A model generated the notes under the pieces. The model made no database searches. It had not been told where the DNA came from and saw nothing but the letters and a program-made list of their open reading frames with translations. The position numbers and the translations under genes were made by a program. A stretch of DNA of 64,000 nt from Pseudomonas sp. FP2196 (lineage in GTDB: Bacteria > Pseudomonadota > Gammaproteobacteria > Pseudomonadales > Pseudomonadaceae): contig NZ_CP117445.1 of NCBI RefSeq assembly GCF_030687715.1, forward strand, positions 1,608,501 to 1,672,500, in the 5' to 3' direction. Shown piece after piece: positions 35,293 to 42,826 of this stretch (its first letter is position 1; each line of letters opens with the position of its first letter).

Positions 35293-36009
35293 TCAATAGA
35301 ACGTGCGCTCGGCTTTGAGTGTGACGAGGCCGTCGCACTCGCTGTTGTGCCCGGAGTAGGCCGAGCAATCGCTGCCACTGAGACTGGAATTGCTGTAGAT
35401 CAGATCGAGATTGACGCCCATGACTGGCCGGGAAAATTTCACCGACCAATCGGTGAAATTGCTGACATAACCACCGTCCACCGCCACCGGCGTGTTCAGT
35501 TGATGGGTGGTGTATTTCATGCTGACGCCGATGCCGAACGGCTGATTGCCACCAAGGTCGGCAAACAAGGTGTTGTTCTGTTTATCCGGGTCGTTGCTCA
35601 AGGCTATGCCGAATCGACTGCCGAGCAGGGTCAGGCCGCCGAACAGCTCCTGACTGTCGAGGGTGTCCACCTTGGGATAGCTGTAGTGAATCATCCCGAC
35701 TTCGTAGCCGAGGGTTTCATCGAAGGGTTGTTTAAAACCGAAGTAGGAGTCGATTTCGAGGTTCTTGCCCGGTGTAATGCCCATGCTCGGCGCGTACTGG
35801 CCGAAATACAGGCCACTGTCGTGGCTGAGGTCGAGTCCGCCATGAAACGAGCCGGTGGACGCCGGTTTGACCAGTCCTTGCGCCATGCTGCGGCTGGGCG
35901 TGGTGCCGAGTTTGAGGTCGAAGTCGCCCAGTTCACGCTGGAAAATCTGCGCGTGCGCAGTCGCACAAGCCAGCAGGCCTACGAGCGATAAACAGGATGA
36001 TTTGCGCAT
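35293..36009 (-). CDS. TorF-family putative porin
   Basis: 238-residue protein with a signal peptide (MRKSSCLSLVGLLACATAHA) and predicted beta-barrel character. It has repeated Gly/aromatic strands (YFGQYAPSMGI, IDSYFGFKQP, GMIHYSYPKVD) and ends in ERTFY. It fits the family found as small outer-membrane barrels in proteobacteria. It has a Cys pair near the C-terminus (SDCSAYSGHNSECDG) that could be a disulfide loop. Confidence 0.82.
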   Translation of the reverse strand: MRKSSCLSLVGLLACATAHAQIFQRELGDFDLKLGTTPSRSMAQGLVKPASTGSFHGGLDLSHDSGLYFGQYAPSMGITPGKNLEIDSYFGFKQPFDETLGYEVGMIHYSYPKVDTLDSQELFGGLTLLGSRFGIALSNDPDKQNNTLFADLGGNQPFGIGVSMKYTTHQLNTPVAVDGGYVSNFTDWSVKFSRPVMGVNLDLIYSNSSLSGSDCSAYSGHNSECDGLVTLKAERTFY

Positions 36010-36174
36010 GCGTCACTCCATGAACAGCGAGCGCAGGGCGGCAAGCCTGCTGAAACGCTTGATCTAGACGCGTGCAAGGATACCGGCGAATGCGCGGCAT
36101 TGATGGCCGTTCGTCGATTTGCAAGAAATTGATGATTGATTTGTTTAAAACGGAGGGGGATTTTGCGGTGCCAG

Positions 36175-36207
36175 TCCAGGCGCTTCGAAGCTCAAAGCGC
36201 CTCTGGA
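36175..36207. other. Intergenic stem-loop downstream of the 62-residue protein gene
   Basis: GTCCAGGCGCTT pairs with AAGCGCCTCTGGAC apart from a two-base bulge. No T-run follows on either strand, so it is an RNA-end stabiliser candidate rather than a clear terminator. Confidence 0.4.
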
Positions 36208-36224
36208 CGGGTGTAAAACCGGTG

Positions 36225-36413
36225 TTACTTCTTGCCCAGGCTGATCTGCTTGGACGGGCCGAACGTCTGGCCACTGACGCCTTTGGCAATTTGCTGAATC
36301 TCGCCGCCGGACTTGAGGAACGCGGCGATCTGATCGTTGATCGATTCGCTGGTTTCAACGGCTGGAGCTGGCTTTGCTTTGCTGGTGGATGCTTTTACAC
36401 GCATGGCGGCCAT
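36225..36413 (-). CDS. 62-residue small basic protein
   Basis: Short protein with a Lys/Ala/Pro-rich flexible start (MRVKASTSKAKPAPAVETSE) and a compact helical end (INDQIAAFLKSGGEIQQIAKGV, then SGQTFGPSKQISLGKK). The look is that of a conserved pseudomonad small protein. The start is uncertain: ATG 36413 or the in-frame ATG 36404. No known function. Confidence 0.65.
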   Translation of the reverse strand: MAAMRVKASTSKAKPAPAVETSESINDQIAAFLKSGGEIQQIAKGVSGQTFGPSKQISLGKK

Positions 36414-36754
36414 TAACCTGTAGAAAAGTAACTCGGCCAGGCATCGTACAGTAATAACTTGACAATTGCTTGGTAAATATCTCCCGGAATAACCAACCCC
36501 AAAGGTGGATTATTCTCGATTCAATATTCGAAATATTCGGCTAACTCGCTGTTTTAAATAAGATCGTTTGGGTTTTGCGATGCTGTGGCGGGCTGCCGCG
36601 ACCCGTTGTTTCGGACTGACGAGCGGCAACACGCGCGTCTGTATCCATGGAAAATCAAGGCCTTGCACAGATTTTGCGCAAACCCGGGATCTGCCAGCCA
36701 ACGTCCGGAGCAAAAACGGGTAGAATGCCGCCCACGCAATGAGGGTTCTGGAAA
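36414..36754. other. 341-base intergenic region
   Basis: Between the divergent 62-residue protein gene and the CvfB gene. It contains an A+T-rich part near 36420-36570 and a G+C-rich part after it. A TAGAAT hexamer at 36720 could be a -10 for the CvfB gene, but no matching -35 was found. No gene or repeat was seen. Confidence 0.5.
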
Positions 36755-37591
36755 ATGGCTTTAGTCGGGCGTTACAACAGTTTGCAAGTGGTTAAACACA
36801 CTAACTTCGGTTTATATCTGGACGGCGGTGCTGACGGCGAGATTCTTTTGCCCAACCGTTATATCCCCAAAGATATTCCCAGCGAAGATGAAGACTGGCT
36901 CAATGTTTTTATTTATCTGGACAGCGAAGACAAACTTCTCGCCACCACTGAAAAGCCGAAAGTTCAGGTCGGTGAATTTGCCAGCCTGAAAGTGGTTGAA
37001 GTCAACAGCATCGGCGTGTTCCTCGATTGGGGCCTGCCGAAGGATCTGTTGCTGCCGTATTCCGAAGAAAAACGTCAGATGACCGCCGGCGAGTACTGCG
37101 TGGTGCACGTCTACCTCGACAAGCACACCCGCCGCATCACTGCCACCGCACGTCTGGATCGATACCTCGACAAAACCCCGGCCAACTACAGCCAGGGCCA
37201 GGAAGTTGACCTGCTGGTTGCCGAAGCTACCGACATGGGCTTCAAGGCGATCATCAACAATAAGCACTGGGGTTTGATTCACAAGAACGAAATCTTCAAG
37301 TTCATGCGCGCCGGCATGATCGAGAAAGGCTTCATCAAGGAAGTGCGCGCCGACGGCAAGATCAGCCTGAGCCTGCAACCGGTCGGTCAGGAAGCGGCCA
37401 GCAGCCTGAACTCGAAGATTCTCGCCAAGCTGCGCGAGAACGATGGCACGCTTCCTGTCAGCGACAAGAGTGATCCGGCGTTGATCAGCAGCCTGTTCGG
37501 CGTCAGCAAAGGCAACTTCAAGAAGGCCATCGGCTCGCTGTACAAGGACGGCAAGATCGTCATTCACGCCGATCGCATTGAACTAACCTGA
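36755..37591 (+). CDS. CvfB-family S1-like RNA-binding protein
   Basis: 278-residue cytoplasmic protein with successive S1-like OB folds. The first is at residues 1-70 (VGRYNSLQVVKHTNFGLYLD, then GEILLPNRYIPK), the second at about 75-140 (VGEFASLKVVEVNSIGVFLDWG) and a third at about 150-215. A winged helix closes it (SLFGVSKGNFKKAIGSLYKDGKIVI). This is the CvfB/YitL layout. CvfB affects virulence factor production in Staphylococcus; its role in Pseudomonas is not known. Confidence 0.9.
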   Translation: MALVGRYNSLQVVKHTNFGLYLDGGADGEILLPNRYIPKDIPSEDEDWLNVFIYLDSEDKLLATTEKPKVQVGEFASLKVVEVNSIGVFLDWGLPKDLLLPYSEEKRQMTAGEYCVVHVYLDKHTRRITATARLDRYLDKTPANYSQGQEVDLLVAEATDMGFKAIINNKHWGLIHKNEIFKFMRAGMIEKGFIKEVRADGKISLSLQPVGQEAASSLNSKILAKLRENDGTLPVSDKSDPALISSLFGVSKGNFKKAIGSLYKDGKIVIHADRIELT

Positions 37592-37636
37592 GCCTGGCGT
37601 GGCCCATGTTGCATGGGCTCACTTGAGGTCGGGTAG

Positions 37637-38041
37637 ATGAAAAAATCGCTGATTGCCTATGTCGCCACCCTGGCGACGTTTCTTTTGCTCGACGGCATCT
37701 GGCTCGGCCTGTTGATGGCGCCGACCTATCGCGAACTGCTTGGACCGCTGATGCTTGAAAAACCGCTGCTGATTCCCGCAGCGGTTTTTTATTGTCTGTA
37801 CGTTTTCGGGTGTGTGCTGTTGGTGGTGTTGCCAGCGTTGAGTTGGCAGCGCGCGGCGAAGACGGGCGCGTTGTTGGGGCTGGTGGCGTATGGCACCTAT
37901 GACCTGACCAATTGGGCGACGTTGCGTGGGTGGTCGATGCAGGTGTCGTTGATGGATTGGGCGTGGGGGACATTTGCCACCGCTGTGGCTTGTACGGTCG
38001 GGTTTCTGGTTGCGAAACGGTTTTGTGTTTCGAATCGGTGA
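37637..38041 (+). CDS. DUF2177 membrane protein
   Basis: 134-residue inner-membrane protein with four hydrophobic segments and the family pattern LDGIWLGLLMAPTYRELLG, then GALLGLVAYGTYDLTNWATLR and MDWAWGTFATAVAC. Function unknown. It contains a perfect terminator-like hairpin inside codons 40-51. Confidence 0.88.
   Translation: MKKSLIAYVATLATFLLLDGIWLGLLMAPTYRELLGPLMLEKPLLIPAAVFYCLYVFGCVLLVVLPALSWQRAAKTGALLGLVAYGTYDLTNWATLRGWSMQVSLMDWAWGTFATAVACTVGFLVAKRFCVSNR
37758..37790 (+). terminator. Terminator-like hairpin inside the DUF2177 gene
   Basis: AAAAACCGCTGC (37758-37769) and GCAGCGGTTTTT (37778-37789) are perfect arms with an eight-base loop and a run of six T. It has all the features of an intrinsic terminator but is within coding sequence (LEKPLLIPAAVF). 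It is about 170 bases after the CvfB stop codon. Confidence 0.6.
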
Positions 38042-38066
38042 TTTGTGTTGCCCTGTCTGGCCGCAT

Positions 38067-38153
38067 CGCTGGCAAGCCAGCTCCCACAGTGATTGATGTG
38101 GTTCACAAATCCTGTGTTCGACACAAGACTCTGTGGGAGCTGGCTTGCCAGCG
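38067..38153. repeat. REP doublet (CGCTGGCAAGCCAGCTCCC type)
   Basis: CGCTGGCAAGCCAGCTCCC starting at 38067 and its reverse complement ending at 38153. The same class recurs at 49141. Confidence 0.88.
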
Positions 38154-38307
38154 AATGACAGCGCAGCCGACAACCATTCACCGCTGACGCCACCGATGAA
38201 CTAAATGTCTTTTCCAGACGGCTTTTTCTGTTTGACTGATTGATAATCCCCTGCACTGTTTTTGACCATTGGATGGCTGCCATGTTGTGTGTGTTCGAGG
38301 TGTTGCG

Positions 38308-39237
38308 GTGAGTGTCGAGCGGCGCAATGCCGACCGTTTTGCCTTGCAGGTGATGATCGGCCTGTGCCTGATCTGGGGCGTGCAGCAAGTGATGATCAAG
38401 TGGGCGGCGCCGGACATTGCGCCAGTGATGCAGGCAGCAGGGCGGTCAGGGATTTCCGCGTTGCTTGTCGGATTGCTGATTTGCTGGAAGGGCGGTTGGA
38501 ATCAGGTCGGCAACACCTGGCGCGGCGGCTTGCTGGCCGGTGCACTGTTCGGTCTGGAGTTCTTCTTTATCTCTGAAGGTTTGCAGCTGACCACCGCTGC
38601 GCACATGTCCGTGTTCCTCTATACCGCTCCGATATTCACCGCCTTGGGCGTGCATTTTCTGTTGGCCAGCGAGCGTCTGCGACCGTTGCAGTGGCTGGGG
38701 ATTCTGCTCGCGTTTATCGGCATCGCGATTGCCTTTGCCGGCGGTGTGTCGTGGGACAACCTTGACCGGCGCATGCTGCTGGGCGATGCCTTTGGTGTGT
38801 TGGCTGGCGCCTGTTGGGGCGCGACCACCGTGGTGGTGCGCGCCTCGCGACTGTCGGAAGCGCCAGTGACGTTGACGCTGTTCTATCAGTTGATCGTCGG
38901 CTTCATCGGCCTGCTGTTGATCGCGCTGTTCAGCGGCCAGATCAGCCATGTAAATCTGACTACCGTGGCGGTGGCCAGTGTGCTGTTCCAAGGGTTGGTG
39001 GTGTCGTTCTTCAGTTATCTGGTTTGGTTCTGGCTGCTGCGCCGTTATCTGGCAGCCAACTTGGCGGTGTTCTCGTTCATGACGCCGCTGTTCGGCGTCA
39101 CTTTCGGCGTGTTGCTGCTCGGCGAGCAACTGAGCCTGAACTTCGTCATCGGTGCCGTGCTGGTGTTGCTCGGCATCACGTTTGTCAGCGCTGAACAGTG
39201 GGTGCGTCGGCGTTTGCGCAAAGCGCTGGGCCAGTAA
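38308..39237 (+). CDS. EamA/DMT-family transporter
   Basis: 309-residue inner-membrane protein with ten hydrophobic segments in two EamA repeats (IWGVQQVMIKWAAPDIAPVM at the start and WFWLLRRYLAANLAVFSFMTPLFGVTFGVLLLGE at the end). The start is GTG 38308, with CGAGG seven bases upstream. Its last 53 bases overlap the 3' end of the convergent MFS gene. Substrate unknown. Confidence 0.87.
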   Translation: MSVERRNADRFALQVMIGLCLIWGVQQVMIKWAAPDIAPVMQAAGRSGISALLVGLLICWKGGWNQVGNTWRGGLLAGALFGLEFFFISEGLQLTTAAHMSVFLYTAPIFTALGVHFLLASERLRPLQWLGILLAFIGIAIAFAGGVSWDNLDRRMLLGDAFGVLAGACWGATTVVVRASRLSEAPVTLTLFYQLIVGFIGLLLIALFSGQISHVNLTTVAVASVLFQGLVVSFFSYLVWFWLLRRYLAANLAVFSFMTPLFGVTFGVLLLGEQLSLNFVIGAVLVLLGITFVSAEQWVRRRLRKALGQ

Positions 39238-40363
39238 CAGTCGATTGCATCGCCAGCCCGCCGGCAATCAGCAAACCGCTGCCGGCGATCACCAGCGCGG
39301 GCTGCAAGCCCCCGCTGAAATGGCTGCTCAGCGCAGCTAGCAAGGGGCCGCTGAGCTGGCCGACGGCGAAGCAGGCGGTGAGCATGCCGGCGTTTCGCTG
39401 GGTGGCGTGGGGCGCCAGTTCCCGCGAGCGCTGCATGACCAGTTGCATGCAAGCAAGGAACGGTGTGCCGCAGAGGATTACGCCCAGCGCCAACCCCCAA
39501 CCGCTGCCCAACAGGCAGGCAAAAACGCCGGCTGCTTGCAGCCACAGCGTCGCCATCAACCAGTGGCGCGTGGTCTGCGGATCGTGACGGCGTAGACTCA
39601 CCAGCAACACGCCGATAGCCGCGCACAGGCCGAAGCTCGGCCAGAAAAGGTCCGCCTGCCATTGCCCGTGAAATTGCGCGTTGGCCATCTGCGACAGGAA
39701 CGTCGCCGGAATGATGTAGCCGATGCCGTACAGAGCGTAAATCACCGCCAGACGCCCGATGCCTCGACTCGATGGATTGACGGCCGCCACAGCCGTCTTC
39801 GCTGCGACTGGTTGCGGCAGGAGTCGCCAGACCCCCAGCATCATCACCAACGCCGCCGCTGCATAAATCAGCCACAACGTCGCAGAAGTCTGGTTCAGCA
39901 GATGTGAGACCAGCGCCAACACGCCTGTCAGAAAAATCCCCAAGCCGGGTCCGGCAAATACCAGTGCCCCAAGCCGTGGACGACCCGCCGCGGCAGCCAG
40001 TGGCTGACTGAGCGTCGTAATCATCACCATCACCCAGGCACTTGCCACCCCGGTGCCAAAGCGCAGCAGCAGATGCGACCAGAAGCCATTGGCCCAAAAC
40101 GATGCCAGCGTCAGCAGCACACTCAGCCACAGGCCACCGTGCAATCGGCGCTGAACCTGCTGTGGACGGTGGGCGAACATCGCATCCAGTGCACCGAGCA
40201 GGTAACCAAGGTAGTTGGCCGCGGCAATCAGACCGGCGGCAGTCAGGTCGATCTGTCCTTCACTGAGCATATGCGGCATTTGTGGTGTGAGGGCGAAACG
40301 CCCGATGCCCACGGCCATCATCAGGGCGATGAAGCAGGCGGATAAGCGAATCAGTGGTGACAT
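39185..40363 (-). CDS. YbfB/YjiJ-type MFS transporter
   Basis: 392-residue major-facilitator protein with about twelve hydrophobic segments. The N-terminus MSPLIRLSACFIALMMAVGIGRFALTP contains the GIGRFAxTP motif typical of the YbfB/YjiJ family. It is divergent from a LysR regulator 104 bases away, which probably controls it. It is convergent and overlapping with the EamA gene. Confidence 0.88.
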   Translation of the reverse strand: MSPLIRLSACFIALMMAVGIGRFALTPQMPHMLSEGQIDLTAAGLIAAANYLGYLLGALDAMFAHRPQQVQRRLHGGLWLSVLLTLASFWANGFWSHLLLRFGTGVASAWVMVMITTLSQPLAAAAGRPRLGALVFAGPGLGIFLTGVLALVSHLLNQTSATLWLIYAAAALVMMLGVWRLLPQPVAAKTAVAAVNPSSRGIGRLAVIYALYGIGYIIPATFLSQMANAQFHGQWQADLFWPSFGLCAAIGVLLVSLRRHDPQTTRHWLMATLWLQAAGVFACLLGSGWGLALGVILCGTPFLACMQLVMQRSRELAPHATQRNAGMLTACFAVGQLSGPLLAALSSHFSGGLQPALVIAGSGLLIAGGLAMQSTVTGPALCANADAPTVQR

Positions 40364-40467
40364 GGTCTGGATTCCGTTGGAAAAGCAATGACCGTCAGGC
40401 TAAGACTGATTGACTTTCTTTAAAATTGAATAATAGTGAGAAACTTGTTCTGTTATGGAGAAAGGTT

Positions 40468-41361
40468 GTGGAGTTCAGCCAACTGCGGATCTTTCAGGCA
40501 GTCGCCGAGGAAGGTTCGATCACCCGCGCCGCCGAGCGCCTGCATCGGGTGCCTTCGAATCTTTCGACCCGCCTGAAACAGCTGGAAGAGCAAATGGGCG
40601 TCGAGTTGTTCGTCCGCGAGCGCCAGCGATTGCAGCTGTCACCTGCGGGAAAAGTCCTGCTGGACTACACCGGCAAACTGTTTGCCTTGCGCGATCAGGC
40701 CAGCGCGGCGGTGATGGGCGGGCAACCGGCGGGGGACTTTGTGTTGGGCACCATGTACAGCACGGCGGCGATCCATTTGCCGGCGCTGCTGGCGCGGTAT
40801 CACAAGCAATACCCGGCGGTGAACCTGCAAGTGCAGTCGGCGCCGAGCGGTGAGTTGCTCGAAGGTTTGCTCACCGGACGCCTCGATGCGGCACTGGTGG
40901 ACGGGCCGCTGGAGCTGGCCGGTCTTGACGGTGTGCCGTTGTGTGAGGAAAGGCTGGTGCTGATCACGGAAGCCGATCATCCGCCGGTAAGCAGTGCCAG
41001 AGATGTCGAAGGGCGCTCGGTTTTCACCTTTCGCCAGGGTTGCTCCTACCGCATGCGACTGGAAGCATGGTTTGCGCACGATCACGCGGCGATGGGCCGG
41101 GCGATGGAGATCGAGTCGTATCAAGGCATGCTTGCCTGCGTGATTGCCGGCAGTGGCGTGGCGTTGATGTCGGAGTCGATGCTGGCCAGTCTGCCGGGAC
41201 GCGAGAGCGTCGCGGTGCACCCTTTGGCGGAGCCATTTGCGGGTGCGACAACGTGGCTCATGTGGCGCCGGGGCATGGTTGGTGCCAATCTCAATGCGTG
41301 GATCGAAGTGCAGCGGGCTGTCTATCCCGCGCCTTTGACTGAAAGTCGGGCAACAGCTTGA
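40468..41361 (+). CDS. LysR-family transcriptional regulator
   Basis: 297-residue regulator with the N-terminal helix-turn-helix (FSQLRIFQAVAEEGSITRAA, then VPSNLSTRLKQLEEQMG) and an effector domain. The GTG at 40468 has GGAG seven bases upstream; ATG 40426 is unlikely. Divergent placement suggests it regulates the MFS gene. The signal is unknown. Confidence 0.88.
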   Translation: MEFSQLRIFQAVAEEGSITRAAERLHRVPSNLSTRLKQLEEQMGVELFVRERQRLQLSPAGKVLLDYTGKLFALRDQASAAVMGGQPAGDFVLGTMYSTAAIHLPALLARYHKQYPAVNLQVQSAPSGELLEGLLTGRLDAALVDGPLELAGLDGVPLCEERLVLITEADHPPVSSARDVEGRSVFTFRQGCSYRMRLEAWFAHDHAAMGRAMEIESYQGMLACVIAGSGVALMSESMLASLPGRESVAVHPLAEPFAGATTWLMWRRGMVGANLNAWIEVQRAVYPAPLTESRATA

Positions 41362-41503
41362 ACCCGTGGCGAGGAACTCTGTTCAATTCAGTAACAGATC
41401 ATTGCGGATTTGGCCGAGCATTGCGTAGGACTTCGGACTATTATCAGTGCGAAGCGGCCTCAGAATTCCGGTCGCTCGGCACCACCCTGAAGGGGGCATG
41501 ACG

Positions 41504-41632
41504 ATGAAAGAGAAAATTCAAAACTGGCTGCATGATTTGGGTGTTGCCCTCGGCTTGATCGAACCGCCTCTGCAACCGGTACCGATTCGTACGGACGACG
41601 AACAGCGCCGGCGTCAGCCTCGTCGGCGATAA
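41504..41632 (+). CDS. 42-residue small protein
   Basis: Starts MKEKIQNWLHDLGVALGLIEPP, an amphipathic helix, followed by a Pro-rich link (LQPVPIRTDD) and a very basic end (EQRRRQPRRR). AGGGGG lies seven bases before ATG 41504, which is better than ATG 41498 or 41447. It might bind membrane or nucleic acid. No function known. Confidence 0.65.
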   Translation: MKEKIQNWLHDLGVALGLIEPPLQPVPIRTDDEQRRRQPRRR

Positions 41633-41650
41633 GCCCCCAGGATTAACGCC

Positions 41651-41721
41651 AAGAGATCGCAGTCTTCGACAGCTCCTATAGAAATTTGTATAGGCGCTGC
41701 CGGAGGCTGCGATCTTTTGCT
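41651..41721. repeat. Degenerate REP doublet
   Basis: GAGATCGCAGTCTTCGACAG and, inverted, GGCGCTGCCGGAGGCTGCGA. Several arm positions have changed relative to the GTAGGAGCTGCC family, suggesting an old, decaying copy in the reversed order. Confidence 0.7.
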
Positions 41722-41722
41722 T

Positions 41723-41971
41723 TCAGTGACGCGCAATCATCAGCAAAAACCGGCTCAAGTCATTCGCGGTCTTCGCTTTCTTGAGCATTTGATCTTCCTC
41801 TCTAGTAAACGCCGTCAGCCCGAATTCATCTTCCAGATGGAAGATCAGATCCTCGATATCCGCCTTCTCCAGGCCCAATTGCACCAGACTGGTGTCGTCA
41901 TCGAATTCGCGGTTTTCCAACAGGCGGCGGATGAACCGGTGCACGGCGGCACGCACGGCAGCTCTTCTCAT
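41723..41971 (-). CDS. ACP-like protein lacking the phosphopantetheine serine
   Basis: 82-residue acidic helical protein that looks like an acyl carrier protein: VHRFIRRLLENREFDDDTSLVQLGLEKADIEDLIFHLEDEFGL. In carrier proteins the helix-2 start is DSL with the modified Ser; here the aligned residue is Lys36 (LEKAD). It therefore cannot carry a phosphopantetheine arm in the usual way. It may serve as a protein-interaction domain. The start ATG 41971 has a weak ribosome site; a longer form from 42043 would overlap the MBL gene. Confidence 0.7.
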   Translation of the reverse strand: MRRAAVRAAVHRFIRRLLENREFDDDTSLVQLGLEKADIEDLIFHLEDEFGLTAFTREEDQMLKKAKTANDLSRFLLMIARH

Positions 41972-42014
41972 GACAGATTTTTCTGATGGTTGTTCTGCTT
42001 GAGTACAGCAGGGG

Positions 42015-42740
42015 TCAGGCGTGTGCGCGTAACCATTCGTCAATCATCGAACGCAAATGCTCACCGGAAAAACTGCCGAAATGCCCGCCATGCACGGTGC
42101 GGACGGGCAGGGCGTGCAGCCTGCGCAGACTGGCGGCGTAGTCATCCAGATTGGAATGGTAGGCGTCTTCGATCAACGGCCCGTCGTAGATGATGTCGCC
42201 GCTGAACAGCGTTTCGGTGGCCGCTTCGTACAGGCTGATGCCGCCCGGCGAATGCCCCGGTGTGTGCAGCACCTGCAACGTGCGGTTGCCCAGATCCAGC
42301 ACATCACCATCCTCGACAAACCCGGTGGCCGGTGCCGCTTTGACTTGGTATTCGGCATAGCACAGCGGGCAGTCCGGGTGCGCTTCGAACATGTCGTCGC
42401 CGACGAAAGCACGGCTCAAATCATTCTCGCCGTCCGGCGCTGCCAGAATGTCCGCCTCGGCAGGATGCACCAGGCGTTCGGCAAATTCGTGATGTCCGGC
42501 GATGTGGTCGAAATGGCAGTGGCTGGCAACTGCCACCAGCGGCCGCTCGGTGATCCACGGCAACTGCTCGCGCAGGCTGACCAGACCTGAACCGCTGTCG
42601 AGCAGCAGATCCTTGTCGCGACCCTGCACGTGCCACAGATTACAGCGGTAAAACGGGCGGATGTATGGCTCGTGAATCAGGCGGATGCCATCGCTCAGGG
42701 TTTGCACTTCGAACCACTGATCGCGGGGAACAATCTTCAT
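42015..42740 (-). CDS. MBL-fold metallo-hydrolase
   Basis: 241-residue metallo-beta-lactamase-fold protein with SHCHFDHIAGHH (HxHxDH), HTPGHSPGG and FSGDIIYDGP, giving the two-metal site. Members include glyoxalase II-like and quorum-lactonase enzymes. It has an insert with CPLC and Glu-rich stretches near residue 125. Start ATG 42740 has GAGGAA eight bases upstream. A terminator lies immediately upstream of its ribosome site. Confidence 0.85.
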   Translation of the reverse strand: MKIVPRDQWFEVQTLSDGIRLIHEPYIRPFYRCNLWHVQGRDKDLLLDSGSGLVSLREQLPWITERPLVAVASHCHFDHIAGHHEFAERLVHPAEADILAAPDGENDLSRAFVGDDMFEAHPDCPLCYAEYQVKAAPATGFVEDGDVLDLGNRTLQVLHTPGHSPGGISLYEAATETLFSGDIIYDGPLIEDAYHSNLDDYAASLRRLHALPVRTVHGGHFGSFSGEHLRSMIDEWLRAHA

Positions 42741-42759
42741 CGGCACATTCCTCAAGACG

Positions 42760-42796
42760 AAAAAAAACGAGTGTGGCAACCGACGCCACACCCGTC
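42760..42796 (-). terminator. Intrinsic terminator after the sodium/solute symporter gene
   Basis: On the minus strand GTGTGGC pairs with GCCACAC and is followed by a run of eight T near 42760. It ends the transcript of the symporter gene, only about 20 bases before the MBL start. Confidence 0.82.
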
Positions 42797-42826
42797 GAAG
42801 AAAGCATCAAGTCGTAATGTTTCAGC

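Noticed and set aside
41723..42043. Longer start for the ACP-like protein
   Set aside because: The 24 extra codons overlap the MBL gene and show no carrier-protein similarity.
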